A stretch of 64,000 bases of DNA from Acidithiobacillus sp. AMEEHan. GTDB taxonomy: Bacteria > Pseudomonadota > Gammaproteobacteria > Acidithiobacillales > Acidithiobacillaceae. A model generated the notes under the pieces. The model searched no databases. It was not told the origin of the DNA and was given only the letters and a program-made list of their open reading frames with translations. The translations under genes and the position numbers were made by a program. The DNA is taken from the NCBI RefSeq assembly GCF_030996345.1, contig NZ_CP118747.1, positions 1-64,000 of the forward strand, in the 5' to 3' direction. This document shows positions 52,486 through 61,958 of the stretch, piece after piece; positions within the stretch are counted from its first letter, which is position 1, and every line of letters begins with the position of its first letter.

Positions 52486-53442
52486 ATGGCAAGCGTCTTG
52501 CGGGAAGTCGAGGAACGCGCCCAGCTCGCGGGTACCAACAAGTTCGAACTACTCGTTTTTCGCCTTGGAGCCGACGCTGCCCTGGGCAGTCAGGAGCTCT
52601 TCGGCATCAATGTTTTCAAGGTACGCGAGGCCTTGGTCATGCCCAAGATCACCCCCATGCCGGGGGCGCCGGAGCATGTGCTGGGGGTCGCCAACATCCG
52701 TGGGCAGATTCTCCCCGTCATTGATCTGCCAAGGGTGGTAGGTTGTCGGGCGAGCGGACTGAACATTCTATTGGTCACCGAATATGAACGCTCGGTGCAG
52801 GGCTTTGCCGTAGAGGACGTGGAAGAAATCGTACGCCTGGACTGGAGCCGGGTGCTTTCCGCCGAAGGCGCCGCGGTCGGCGGGCTGGTCACCAGTCTCG
52901 CCCGGCTTGATGAAGATGAGGAAAAGGCCCGGCTGGCATTGGTGCTCGACGTCGAACACATCCTCCGCCAGGTGTTGCCCTCCCGCTTCAAGAGCGGCGA
53001 TGAGCTCGGTCAACAGCACAGCGTGGAAATCCCCGCCGGCTCGCTCATTCTCTATGCCGATGATTCCGCGGTAGCCCGCAATCAAATCGAAAAAACCTTG
53101 CACAGTCTGGGGCTTCCCTTCATCAGCACCAAAACCGGCAAGGAGGCCTGGGAACGCCTGCAACAGATAGCCAAGGACGCGCGTAATGAGGGCCGCGCGA
53201 TCACCGATAAGGTGGCGATGGTCCTCACCGACCTGGAAATGCCAGAGATGGATGGCTTCACCCTGACGCGCCGCATCAAGGAAAACGAAAACCTGCGTGC
53301 GCTGCCGGTGGTCATCCATTCCTCTCTTTCTGGCAGCGCCAACGAGGCCCATGCCAAAAGTGTGGGCGCCGATGGCTATGTCGCCAAGTTCCTGCCGGAT
53401 GACCTGGCGCGCTCCATCGCCAATGTCATCCATCGCCGATAA
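52486..53442 (+). CDS. cheV: CheV, CheW-receiver coupling protein
   Basis: 318 residues. An N-terminal CheW domain (ELFGINVFKVREALVMPKIT, PGAPEHVLGVANIRGQILPV) is fused to a C-terminal receiver (ILYADDSAVARNQIEKTL, phosphoacceptor D in VLTDLEMPEMDGFTL). CheV couples receptors to CheA and adapts by phosphorylation. No separate cheW, cheB or cheR is in the window, so CheV may be the main coupling protein for the two neighbouring receptors. Confidence 0.95.
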   Translation: MASVLREVEERAQLAGTNKFELLVFRLGADAALGSQELFGINVFKVREALVMPKITPMPGAPEHVLGVANIRGQILPVIDLPRVVGCRASGLNILLVTEYERSVQGFAVEDVEEIVRLDWSRVLSAEGAAVGGLVTSLARLDEDEEKARLALVLDVEHILRQVLPSRFKSGDELGQQHSVEIPAGSLILYADDSAVARNQIEKTLHSLGLPFISTKTGKEAWERLQQIAKDARNEGRAITDKVAMVLTDLEMPEMDGFTLTRRIKENENLRALPVVIHSSLSGSANEAHAKSVGADGYVAKFLPDDLARSIANVIHRR

Positions 53443-53457
53443 CCCGAGGTCAGAACC

Positions 53458-54822
53458 ATGATAAACAATCCAGATTCTCTCGGCTCCCTACTCGATGCCT
53501 GCCTCGACGGGGATCTCGAAACCATCAGGCTATTGCGCGAGGACGAGGAATTTCAAAGCTCGATAACGCCTATCTGCGAGCAACAGCGGCAACGACTGCA
53601 ACAGTATTGTCAGGTTCTCGATCAGCAGACGCTTGCCTACCAAGGAACCAACAACATCCACCTCCTCGGGCTTGCGTTTCAGGACAGCCTGCAACGCGCC
53701 GAACTCGACAGCCAGTCTCTGCTCGATCAGGCAGACGCGGTCATTCGCGCGGTCAAGGATTCCGCAGCTGCGGTGGCGGCCAACCAGGATCTGTCTGAAC
53801 ATACCCTGCGAGACGTGCAACTAGGCAACCAGCGCCTATCCGAACTCATCGGTGAAATGGATCTCGTCGAACAGGCGGTGAACGGCATGGGCAAAACAGT
53901 CCAGGCCTTTCTGGAGCAGACCCGGACCATCACTACCCTAGCGGTGAAGGTGCAGGAAATTGCCAAACAGACCAACCTGCTGGCGCTCAACGCAGCGATC
54001 GAGGCCGCCCGCGCCGGCGAACATGGGCGGGGCTTCGCCGTCGTGGCCGACGAAGTCAAGAAGCTGGCGCAGAGTTCCTCCCGGGCCGCGAGCGACATCC
54101 GTAATGCCGCGAGCGGTATCAACGAAGGGGCTGCGGAGGTGGAGAGTCGAGTATCTGCGAGTATCCAGCATCTACGTCGCGGGGGGGATTCCCTTGAGAC
54201 GGTTGCCGAGGTCTTGGGTATGGCCAATCACTCCGCCCAAAGAACACAGGAAAATATACAGAGCATCATTGCCGGCAGTGCCCAGGAAATCGCCGCCGCC
54301 GAGGCCATGGGTGTACACATGCAAACACTGGGTGGATCGATGCGCGATTTCGATGACAGCTTCAATGAGATTCGCGACTGCCTGGGAAAAGTACAAAAAA
54401 ATCTCGAGCAGGCTGCCGAAGAGGCCATGGCTGGCCACGTCCCCGTTGCCGTACGTCTCAGTATCGCCAAGAGCGACCATGTGCGCTGGGTGGGAAAGGT
54501 CCTCGAAGCCATCAGTAACGGCCACTCCAGCCTTGGCGCAGAGGAACTCAAGGATGAACACGCCTGTCGTTTGGGGATGTGGATGGACGATCTGAACGAT
54601 GTAACACTAACGCAGAGCACGGAATTCGCCGCCCTGCAGCAGGTGCATCCACAAGTACACAAGCTGGGCTTACGTCTGCTGCAATCTGTACGAGAAAACG
54701 ACACCGCCGCGATTGGCAAGGGTGCGGAACAACTGAAAAGCCTGAGTCAAATGGTACTGACCCAGCTCGACAAGTTGCGCGACAAGGTCCTGGCCGCGAG
54801 TGCGGGGATCTCTGGGAGGTAA
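53458..54822 (+). CDS. Soluble methyl-accepting chemotaxis protein with C-terminal CZB domain
   Basis: 454 residues, no membrane segment. N-terminal helical region of unknown fold (about 1-150). The signalling hairpin tip is [20 protein letters not shown] and [20 protein letters not shown]. The CZB domain has H in [13 protein letters not shown] in [11 protein letters not shown] and H in [10 protein letters not shown]. Likely works with the first CZB receptor, CheV and CheA in a cytoplasmic array. Confidence 0.88.
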   Translation: MINNPDSLGSLLDACLDGDLETIRLLREDEEFQSSITPICEQQRQRLQQYCQVLDQQTLAYQGTNNIHLLGLAFQDSLQRAELDSQSLLDQADAVIRAVKDSAAAVAANQDLSEHTLRDVQLGNQRLSELIGEMDLVEQAVNGMGKTVQAFLEQTRTITTLAVKVQEIAKQTNLLALNAAIEAARAGEHGRGFAVVADEVKKLAQSSSRAASDIRNAASGINEGAAEVESRVSASIQHLRRGGDSLETVAEVLGMANHSAQRTQENIQSIIAGSAQEIAAAEAMGVHMQTLGGSMRDFDDSFNEIRDCLGKVQKNLEQAAEEAMAGHVPVAVRLSIAKSDHVRWVGKVLEAISNGHSSLGAEELKDEHACRLGMWMDDLNDVTLTQSTEFAALQQVHPQVHKLGLRLLQSVRENDTAAIGKGAEQLKSLSQMVLTQLDKLRDKVLAASAGISGR

Positions 54823-54828
54823 ATTCGG

Positions 54829-55137
54829 GTGGCAAAACAGGAGCCGGTGCTAAACGAGGAGGCAGATGTCGCTGCTGCCCCAGCACCGCGTTGGCCAAAA
54901 TTCCGCCTCTGGGCCATTACCCTCGCTGCTGCCATTGCCGCCGCCAGTGGTACGTTGCTGCTTCCCCCGGCAATTTCTCCCGCAGCACCATTTTGGGCTC
55001 CCTACCTTCTCGACATCCTGCGTTTTCTGGTGCTTTGGTATATCGCCGGCGTCATCGTTCGCAGCCTGTTTTTCCTCACTGAATGGCTGCTCGAAGCGCT
55101 CCTGCCCCCTCGTCAATTCAGCTCGTCCAGCGACTGA
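54829..55137 (+). CDS. Small membrane protein of unknown function
   Basis: 102 residues from GTG, with GGGAGGT seven bases upstream. Two membrane segments (LWAITLAAAIAAASGTLLLP and ILRFLVLWYIAGVIVRSLFF). Acidic N-terminal tail. Follows the second receptor closely and may be the last gene of the chemotaxis operon, but no chemotaxis family is recognised. Confidence 0.65.
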   Translation: MAKQEPVLNEEADVAAAPAPRWPKFRLWAITLAAAIAAASGTLLLPPAISPAAPFWAPYLLDILRFLVLWYIAGVIVRSLFFLTEWLLEALLPPRQFSSSSD

Positions 55138-55156
55138 CTCACTGTGCCCATGGCGG

Positions 55157-55435
55157 TCAATGCCGCGCCGTCCACCAATCGCGCCCCAGACCAAAAATCG
55201 TGACTGCCAATGCCAGCAACAGCAGATTCGCAATCCAGCGCCAACGCACCCAGTTGCAAACGGCTGCCAAATGGAGCAAGGCGTCCACGCCTGCGGTCGA
55301 TCCATGCAACGCGAGCTGCGCCTTGGCGTTGGTCTCGAATACCACCCCCAAATAGCGCATCACCATCAAAAACAAGGCGATGGCAAAGAGGCCCAGGCCG
55401 GTATAGATCCACGAGGAACGACGGCGCCAACGCAT
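55157..55435 (-). CDS. Small membrane protein of unknown function
   Basis: 92 residues: MRWRRRSSWIYTGLGLFAIA begins a first membrane segment and IANLLLLALAVTIFGLGRDW a second. Positively charged ends suggest both termini are cytoplasmic. It begins 3 bp after the stop of the phosphohexomutase gene and is likely co-transcribed with it. Converges on the previous gene, with only 19 bp between their stops. Confidence 0.55.
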   Translation of the reverse strand: MRWRRRSSWIYTGLGLFAIALFLMVMRYLGVVFETNAKAQLALHGSTAGVDALLHLAAVCNWVRWRWIANLLLLALAVTIFGLGRDWWTARH

Positions 55436-55438
55436 CGG

Positions 55439-56887
55439 CTAGGCAGATTTCCAGGAATGGAGCCGCTGCATGGCCGCCGCCAGCAGGGCATCCGCACGCC
55501 TTGCGGTTGCCGCCTCCACATAGCAGCGCAACTCGGGGGCATTGCCCGAAGGACGCAAATGGAGAATTTCATCTGCCTCGCTTTGCACCCGAATTCCGTC
55601 AGTCAGGTCCACTGCCGTGCCGACAAAACGCAAACCCGAAAAATCCTCGTTGAAGGCCGCCACATTGCCACCCCCCTCCTGGTAACGGGCCAGCAGTTCG
55701 CGACTTCGCTCCGTAGGGAAATTCTGCACCCGATCGCTGCGGGTATGGCGCTGGGGCAATTCTTGCAGAAGACTGGAGAGCGGCCTGCGGGCGTACGCCG
55801 CCGCCACCAGCGCGGCGAGCATCGGCAAGATGGCATCCCGAGTGGGAAGGGGAGCGAGCGTGCGGCCTTCTTCCCGCAGGGTTGAGGCGAGCAGAAAACC
55901 GCCATTGGCCTCATAGCCGACTACCCGGGCACAACCCTCTGCCAGCAACTGGTCCATACCGGCAATCACATAGGGAGAACCGATGCGGGTGCGCAGTGTC
56001 CGCGCAAAGCGCCGGGAACGCTCAAGACCGGTATTGCTCGAAATTGGTGTCACCACCCCGTCGGCACCCAGCAATGCCGCACAGATCTGCCCCAGTTGAT
56101 CGCCGCGCCACCAAGCCCCGGTCTCGTCGGCCAGCATCGGTCGATCGGCGTCGCCATCGGTGCTCAATAACGCCTGTAGGCCGTGCTCTGCCACCCAGCG
56201 CTCGGCCAGGATGCGATCTTCCGGGCGCAAAGCCTCGGTATCCATGGGCACAAATTCCTCCGAACGCCCCAACAGCACCGTTTCTGCACCCAAGGCCTGC
56301 ACGAGCTCCGCCAACAGATCCCGCGCCACCCCCGAGTGCTGATAGACGCCAACACGCCAGCCTTGCAGCGGCTGCCCCACAAAAAAATCGAGGTAGCGGC
56401 GGCGGTATTGGGCGAGCCCGAATCCCTCCCCATCGGGCAACTGCGGCCGTTGCCGCAACGCAGCAGAAGGCGTGAATTTCTCCGGGTCGGGCGCAGATAT
56501 AGCCTCCAGGATGCCAGCTTCATCGTTTTTACTGAGCTCGGCTCTTGGCCGATTGAACTTGATGCCGTTACGATCGAAGGGGATATGGCTGCCGGTCACC
56601 ATGAGCGACGGCACCCGCGCCTGGAAACCGGCAAAGGCCAGGGCCGGCGAAGGGATCCGCCCCAAATAGCGGGGCTTTCCGCCGACCTCCAGAGCGCCCC
56701 GCCAAGCCGCTTCGAGGATGCCACTGGTACTGGGACGCAAATCCCCAGCCAGATACACCTCTGTACCCGGCTGGAACTCTCCCAACCTCTGCAGATAGCG
56801 CAAGAACGCCGACACATGTCCAACCACCACTGCGTCGGTGAGCTCCGTCACCAGTCCCCGCAAACCACTCGTACCAAATGCTGCCAT
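55439..56887 (-). CDS. Phosphomannomutase/phosphoglucomutase family enzyme
   Basis: 482 residues. Interconverts hexose 6- and 1-phosphates for nucleotide-sugar synthesis. Catalytic serine S100 in VTGSHIPFDRNGIKF (usual TASHNP), metal loop DGDADRPML, sugar-binding region YEANGGFLL (in place of GEMSGH) and phosphate-binding RPSGNAPELRCYVEA. The variant serine loop and the YEANGG loop place it in a less studied subgroup. It could supply sugars for cell surface or flagellin glycans, but is separated from those genes. Confidence 0.85.
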   Translation of the reverse strand: MAAFGTSGLRGLVTELTDAVVVGHVSAFLRYLQRLGEFQPGTEVYLAGDLRPSTSGILEAAWRGALEVGGKPRYLGRIPSPALAFAGFQARVPSLMVTGSHIPFDRNGIKFNRPRAELSKNDEAGILEAISAPDPEKFTPSAALRQRPQLPDGEGFGLAQYRRRYLDFFVGQPLQGWRVGVYQHSGVARDLLAELVQALGAETVLLGRSEEFVPMDTEALRPEDRILAERWVAEHGLQALLSTDGDADRPMLADETGAWWRGDQLGQICAALLGADGVVTPISSNTGLERSRRFARTLRTRIGSPYVIAGMDQLLAEGCARVVGYEANGGFLLASTLREEGRTLAPLPTRDAILPMLAALVAAAYARRPLSSLLQELPQRHTRSDRVQNFPTERSRELLARYQEGGGNVAAFNEDFSGLRFVGTAVDLTDGIRVQSEADEILHLRPSGNAPELRCYVEAATARRADALLAAAMQRLHSWKSA

Positions 56888-56991
56888 CGTTTTCTCCCTC
56901 TACCCCCTGCCGAGCATATCACGCTTGCGAACCCCTTACTGCGCCAAGCCGCCTCCCGCGGATCCGCCCGCGGGGTGGGAGAAAAGCGCTT

Positions 56992-59184
56992 TCAGTGGGC
57001 AAGAACGAGCACAACGATGGTCCCATTCCAAAACAGATGCAGAAAAACTCCCGGCCACAAAGAGCGATAGCGCAAACGCAACCATACTAAGGCAATGGCG
57101 AGCAGGAGCACCGGTAGCAAAGCCAGCGGATAATGAAAATTCTCGACCTTGGATGGCGCATGAATGAGCACGAACAACAGAGTCACCCAAACACTCGCCC
57201 AAAAGGCCGAAAGGCGTGTGCGCAGCCCCGCCAAGCCCGCCCCGCGAAAAAGGATTTCTTCCACGAAAGGCGCTACCGGGGCCAGGAGCAACAGAACGAC
57301 ATATCTGCTGGGCCCCGGCTGGTGGAGGGCATCGAACATTCCCATGCTGCGCGGTGCAAGATGGGTGGGCGCAGGGAACCAATGCAGTTGTGCAGCGTAG
57401 ATGGCGGCGATCAGCAAACCCAGAAGGAGGGCCCAGAGAAAAGACCAGTAGGTATCGGGACGCCGCCAGCCCAGTTGGCCGGGACCGGCGCCACGCCACT
57501 GAGCAGACGAAAGGGTATAGAGGAGATAGCCCAAGAGCAAGATGGCACTCACAAAGTAGGCGGTGATCCCCACCCAGATCTGCCAATGCAAGGGCATTGG
57601 GGGTATGGCGTGGGCAGTGAGGGGAGAAAGGTGCTCATGCAATCTGGCGGCGTTTCGAGCGCGCACGAAACCGACGCGGGCCGACCAAAGAAAGGCGGCG
57701 ATCACGCCCACCAGCAGTTGCAGACCGCCGAAGAGCAGCATCACGGCAAGACCCTGCGGCCAGCCCCAGGAATGCTCTCGCGACGCGCCCCGAAAGGCCC
57801 GCAGACCAATCAAGGTCCAATCGTCGGTATCTAAGCGCTTGCTCCCTGCCCTGGTAAAGGCCCAGGCGAGCAAGAGTCCGCAAAGCGCAAAGCCATACAC
57901 CAAACCCAATGCGCTGGCTCGCTCCGGTCCCTGCGCATGCAGCAACAGTTCCGCAAGCGTCCGGCCGAGCAAGAGATTTCCGACAAGCCCCAAGGAAAGC
58001 AGAAGTCTATATGTGGCTCCGTGGATGCCCAAGGTTGCCATCCCCAAGGGAAAACGGGCATTGGCCAGCTGTACTACGAAAAGCAGGAAGGTCATGGCGG
58101 CGATAGTACGGGGTGCAACGCCCAGGATGGCCAGGGTCACAGCCGGAATCAGGAGGCCATATAGACTCAGCACAGAACTATGACGGGTAAAGCGGCCAAT
58201 CCATTGCTGCAGAAAACTCTGCCGATTGCCTCCCCAAGGACCCAGGGTAAACGCATATTGCCATTCTGCGGCTTGGCTGAACCAGTTCCCCCAGCGCAAG
58301 CTGGGCAGTGCCCAAAATACGAAAGCCGCGCTGGTAAAGAGCTCGACAAGAGCTGCTCCGAACCGATATCGCTCCAAGAGAAACAGCAAGAGAAGACTCA
58401 CGACAGCCTGGGACGACCCGAGGGAAAGGAGGCTGTAGCATGGACGAGACCAAAGACTCGGTGGGAAAAACCAGCGCTCGGGAATTCCCCAGTGAGGAAC
58501 TTTGTTGCACAGCCAGCTCCACTGCCCAAGATCCAACCGTACACCCGCACGGAGCCCGCGAAGCCAGGTTCCCGGCGGATGCTCTGGCTGTAACAAGCGC
58601 CAAAGCAGCCAAAGCCAGACGAGATCAATGGGGAGGGAAAGCCATACGGGGCGAGTGCCCATGGTCCAATAGAATGCTCCGAAATAGATCGGAAAATACA
58701 GCGGCAGCAGCAGGAATAATCTGTACACCCGGCGTGCCGAATCCGGCTTTTGGCCGACCGAGTTTTGAAAAGAACCAAGGAAAATCCCGCCGAGGATGAA
58801 ATAGCCGGCGATCAGGAAGGCGCCGAGAGGAGTAGCGTCTCGATACAGCAGATAGCCAGTTGCCAACAAGAGAAGCAGAAGCAGAATGCTGGTAAAGAGC
58901 CAGTGATGCCCCCGTCGATAACCGGGCACCAGAAGAGTCAGCGGCTCCTGCACGCAACGCCAGTAGTGGGTGGCGAGGGCTGCGCTTAGCGTCAGCAGAA
59001 AAAAACCCAGCGCTATGCGCGTCTCTTGCGCTGCCCAGGCGTGCTGTGGAAAGTGGGGATCCACCCCCGCATTACTCTGGAAGACAGTCAGCAACAGTAC
59101 CAAAGATAGCAGGAGCGAGAACAAAGCGTAGACGTTGTCGCGCAGAAAAAATCCGGGCCGCAGGCTGCGCCAGCTCGCGTTCAT
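56992..59184 (-). CDS. Polytopic membrane protein: ABC-permease-like region fused to CPBP (CAAX) protease domain
   Basis: 730 residues with many membrane segments. The first roughly 550 residues resemble ABC-2-type permeases (LLLTVFQSNAG, YWRCVQEPLTLLVPGYRRGH, QWIGRFTRHSSVLSLYGLLI). The C-terminal 180 form a CPBP intramembrane metalloprotease with PFVEEILFRGAGL (EExxxR), a histidine in LIHAPSKVENF and HLFWNGT (HxxxN). Its start overlaps the end of the ABC ATPase gene (4 bp), so the two form one transporter. CPBP proteins often act in bacteriocin immunity or peptide processing; export plus cleavage of a peptide is one possibility. Substrate unknown. Confidence 0.75.
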   Translation of the reverse strand: MNASWRSLRPGFFLRDNVYALFSLLLSLVLLLTVFQSNAGVDPHFPQHAWAAQETRIALGFFLLTLSAALATHYWRCVQEPLTLLVPGYRRGHHWLFTSILLLLLLLATGYLLYRDATPLGAFLIAGYFILGGIFLGSFQNSVGQKPDSARRVYRLFLLLPLYFPIYFGAFYWTMGTRPVWLSLPIDLVWLWLLWRLLQPEHPPGTWLRGLRAGVRLDLGQWSWLCNKVPHWGIPERWFFPPSLWSRPCYSLLSLGSSQAVVSLLLLFLLERYRFGAALVELFTSAAFVFWALPSLRWGNWFSQAAEWQYAFTLGPWGGNRQSFLQQWIGRFTRHSSVLSLYGLLIPAVTLAILGVAPRTIAAMTFLLFVVQLANARFPLGMATLGIHGATYRLLLSLGLVGNLLLGRTLAELLLHAQGPERASALGLVYGFALCGLLLAWAFTRAGSKRLDTDDWTLIGLRAFRGASREHSWGWPQGLAVMLLFGGLQLLVGVIAAFLWSARVGFVRARNAARLHEHLSPLTAHAIPPMPLHWQIWVGITAYFVSAILLLGYLLYTLSSAQWRGAGPGQLGWRRPDTYWSFLWALLLGLLIAAIYAAQLHWFPAPTHLAPRSMGMFDALHQPGPSRYVVLLLLAPVAPFVEEILFRGAGLAGLRTRLSAFWASVWVTLLFVLIHAPSKVENFHYPLALLPVLLLAIALVWLRLRYRSLWPGVFLHLFWNGTIVVLVLAH

Positions 59185-60065
59185 GACTGCGCCGATGCTC
59201 CACTCGCGAAAGTCAGGTACAGATCTTCCAAATTCCGCACGGGCTCGACAAAGAACTCGCGCCCCAGATCGGGGTAATGCTCGTTACCGCAGCCCAGCAA
59301 GAAAACTCCGGGACGACGTTCGAGTACTCGGAGTTCTGGTGGCAGCGCCGATTCTTCCAATACCCCACCATCTCGGCGCCGCAACCGGCAGAGTCCACCC
59401 TGCCAGTGCGCGCGGGTCCACGGCCCCAGCCCACGACCGTGTTCCAGGATCAACACTGCATCGCTGATCTCTTCCAGGTCGGTAACGATGTGGGACGAAA
59501 GCAGGACACTGGCTCGCCGCTCCCGCGAATAGCGATGTAAAATGCCAAGAAAGTCCCGGCGGCTGACGGGATCGAGCCCGGAGACGGGCTCATCCAGCAG
59601 CAATATCTGCGGCTTGTGGCGCATGGCAAGAACGATGGAAAGACGTTGTCGCTGACCTCCCGACAGTTCCTTGACCCGCTTTTTTCGGTCCAGGGCCGCC
59701 CATTCCTCGAGCTCCGGCCAAGTTCGGCGCTGCGGGGCGTAAAAAGCGGCAAAGTAATCCAGCAGCTCCCCGACCTTCATCCAGGAGAAACCGGAAAATT
59801 CCTGCGGCACATAGCCCATCCCCTGCCGCTCAGCGATACTGATTTCCTGTATGGTCTTCCCGAAGACGCGCACGCTCCCTGCGTCGGGCTGCAGGAGGCC
59901 GACAAGGCAGCCAAACAAGGTGCTTTTGCCCGCCCCGTTCGGCCCCAGCAGGCAGAGCAATTGGCCCTCGCCGAGGTCAAAGCGCGTATCCTCCAATACC
60001 GGCTTGCCATCGTAGGATTTACTGAGATTCAGGCATTCCAGTTGGGGGTTATGACCAGGTTTCAC
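59181..60065 (-). CDS. ABC transporter ATP-binding protein
   Basis: 294 residues from GTG at 60,065. Walker A LLGPNGAGKST, Q-loop VPQEFSG, signature LSGGQRQRLSI, Walker B QILLLDEPVSGLD and switch histidine in LLSSHIV. ABC-2-type exporter ATPase by resemblance (DrrA/NatA group). Coupled to the permease-protease gene. Confidence 0.88.
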   Translation of the reverse strand: MKPGHNPQLECLNLSKSYDGKPVLEDTRFDLGEGQLLCLLGPNGAGKSTLFGCLVGLLQPDAGSVRVFGKTIQEISIAERQGMGYVPQEFSGFSWMKVGELLDYFAAFYAPQRRTWPELEEWAALDRKKRVKELSGGQRQRLSIVLAMRHKPQILLLDEPVSGLDPVSRRDFLGILHRYSRERRASVLLSSHIVTDLEEISDAVLILEHGRGLGPWTRAHWQGGLCRLRRRDGGVLEESALPPELRVLERRPGVFLLGCGNEHYPDLGREFFVEPVRNLEDLYLTFASGASAQS

Positions 60066-60113
60066 CCAAGCATTTCTCCATGGGCAGAGTTAGTGTAGTT
60101 TAGCAAAAGATTG

Positions 60114-60150
60114 TTACACTTTCATGTAAATAAAATGACATTTTCATGAC
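60114..60150. promoter_or_regulatory. Possible operator between divergent transporters
   Basis: TTACACTTTCATGTAA (60,114-60,129) is an inverted repeat TTACA-N6-TGTAA. 21 bp further on a similar element, TGACATTTTCATGAC, follows, giving direct repeats of CA(C/T)TTTCATG. The AT-rich patch stands out in GC-rich DNA. A metal-responsive or other repressor is possible, but no known box matches well. Confidence 0.4.
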
Positions 60151-60228
60151 AAAGATAGCGACCTTGCCGCTATGGCCATGCAATGCACGAGATATTCCTT
60201 CACCATGGTGGCGGGCCCTCAGCAGCGC

Positions 60229-60257
60229 TTGACAGCGCCGCAAACGCGCCCTACATT
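60229..60257 (+). promoter_or_regulatory. Sigma-70-type promoter of the metal ABC operon
   Basis: TTGACA, 17 bases, TACATT lies 30 bp upstream of the ATPase ATG at 60,287. A perfect -35 and optimal spacing make it credible. The leader would be about 22 bases. Confidence 0.65.
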
Positions 60258-60286
60258 GCGCAACTCGGTTGCACCGGTATTTCTCC

Positions 60287-61105
60287 ATGCCTTTCTCCAC
60301 CGACCCCATTCTGGAAGTCTCCAACCTGGGTGTGCGCCTGGGCGCTAGAGAGGTGCTGCGCGAGATCTCCTTTACCCTGGGGAAGGGAACTGTCTCCGCC
60401 CTGATTGGAGAAAATGGTGCAGGCAAGACTACCCTCCTGCGCAGTATTCTGGGCATTCAGACCTGGCAGGAAGGTAGCATCCGGGTACTGGGCGAGGCCG
60501 CACGCGGACAACTTTCGCAGATTGGCTATGTGCCGCAAAAAATCGCTTTCGATCCGTACCTACCCCTGTGTACCAGCGATCTGGTGGCCCTGGGGCAAAC
60601 GCGACGTCACTGGTGGCAGCGATCGGACAGGACGGCAGTAGCCGAAGCCCTTGCCGCTGTGCAGGCCGAGAGTTTTGCCGAACAGCGGATAGGAATGCTT
60701 TCCGGCGGGCAACAGCAACGCGCCGTCATTGCCCATGCCCTGGCCCGCCGACCGCGCCTGCTGCTCCTGGATGAGCCTCTTGCCAACCTCGACTTCGCCA
60801 GCGCCAGCCACCTGGTCGAGCTACTGGGTGTGCTGGCCCGTGAGCAAGGGATCAGCGTACTGGTTACGGCACATGACATGAATCCTTTGCTACCCATACT
60901 CGATCATCTCGTGTACCTGGTCGATGGTCGCGCCGCGGCGGGCAGCGTGGCCGAGGTCGTTCGCAGTGACGTGTTGAACCGGCTCTATGGCTACCCGGTG
61001 GAAGTATTGCAGCATCGCGGACGCCTGCTGGTCTTGCCGGAAAACCCGCAGCAGGGCCTGGAAATCCCCTGCCATGTCCACGAACATCCGGAGGCGCATG
61101 ACTGA
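60287..61105 (+). CDS. Metal (zinc/manganese-type) ABC transporter ATPase
   Basis: 272 residues from ATG at 60,287; an upstream TTG at 60,269 is less likely. Walker A GENGAGKT, Q-loop VPQKIAFDPYLP (typical of the ZnuC/MntB group), signature LSGGQQQRAVI, Walker B LLLLDEPLANLD, switch histidine VTAHDMN. C-terminal tail CHVHEHPEAHD is rich in histidine, suggesting metal binding. Overlaps the first permease by 8 bp. Confidence 0.85.
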   Translation: MPFSTDPILEVSNLGVRLGAREVLREISFTLGKGTVSALIGENGAGKTTLLRSILGIQTWQEGSIRVLGEAARGQLSQIGYVPQKIAFDPYLPLCTSDLVALGQTRRHWWQRSDRTAVAEALAAVQAESFAEQRIGMLSGGQQQRAVIAHALARRPRLLLLDEPLANLDFASASHLVELLGVLAREQGISVLVTAHDMNPLLPILDHLVYLVDGRAAAGSVAEVVRSDVLNRLYGYPVEVLQHRGRLLVLPENPQQGLEIPCHVHEHPEAHD

Positions 61106-61958
61106 TCCCCTGCATCTGGCCAGCTTTCTGCACAATTCCGCGGTGCAGACTGCCCTCTGGATCGGTGCGCTGGCGGCAATCCTGAACGGCAGCATGGGGA
61201 TCTTTACCGTGCTGCGCCAGCATAGCTTTGCCGGTCACGCCCTGGGAGACGGCAGCAGTGCTGGCGGAGCGGTGGCAATCTTTCTCGGGAGTACAGCCTT
61301 GTGGGGATTCCTCGGGATGGCCTGGTTAGCGGCACTGGCCATGGGGGCATTGGGCCTGCGCCGCGCCCGCGAACGCGATCTGGCCACCGGTGTAGTGCTG
61401 GGGGCGACACTGGGAATTTCGGCGCTCTTCCTCTATTTGGACGTGAGCAGCACGCAAGCCAGCGGCGCCACCGTAGAGGTCATGTTTGGTTCGATCTTCG
61501 CTTTGGATCCGCAACTGCTCTGGCCGACAATCATCCTGGTGGGACTTGCCCTCTCTCTGATCATCCTGCTCTACCGCCCGCTCCTACTGATTGCGGCCAA
61601 CCCCGATCTCGGGCGTGCCGCAGGATTGCCCGTACGCCGCCTGGAGCTGCTCTACCTTCTGCTGCTGGGCACCGCGGCAGCCCTGTCGGCGCTGTCCATT
61701 GGCGTCATTCTAGCCACTGCGCTGTTACTCGGGCCTGCGGCAACGGCGTTGCGACTCGCGCGCAGACCCTGGCAGAGTTTTCTCTACGCCCAGGGGATTG
61801 CCCTCGCCGCCGTGCTGGGCGGCATCTATCTCGCATTCATGAGCTATTATTGGTCGGGTGGTGCCAGCTGGCCGGTCAGCTTTTTCGTCGTGCTGCTGAT
61901 TCTCCTGTTGTACCTGGCCAGCGCAGCTCTGGCCTCCCTGCAACGGACCAAGCGCTGA
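61098..61958 (+). CDS. Metal ABC transporter permease 1 (ABC-3 family)
   Basis: 286 residues, about 8 membrane segments. Typical ABC-3 permease features: TVLRQHSFAGHALGDGSSAG, VEVMFGSIFALDPQLLWPTI and the C-terminal LSIGVILATALLLGPAATAL. Imports zinc, manganese or iron with an ATPase and a binding protein. Its stop overlaps the start of permease 2 (TGATG). Confidence 0.85.
   Translation: MTDPLHLASFLHNSAVQTALWIGALAAILNGSMGIFTVLRQHSFAGHALGDGSSAGGAVAIFLGSTALWGFLGMAWLAALAMGALGLRRARERDLATGVVLGATLGISALFLYLDVSSTQASGATVEVMFGSIFALDPQLLWPTIILVGLALSLIILLYRPLLLIAANPDLGRAAGLPVRRLELLYLLLLGTAAALSALSIGVILATALLLGPAATALRLARRPWQSFLYAQGIALAAVLGGIYLAFMSYYWSGGASWPVSFFVVLLILLLYLASAALASLQRTKR

Noticed and set aside
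60100-60456. 118-codon minus-strand ORF
   Set aside because: Antisense to the start of the metal transporter ATPase and across its promoter; no domain or ribosome site.
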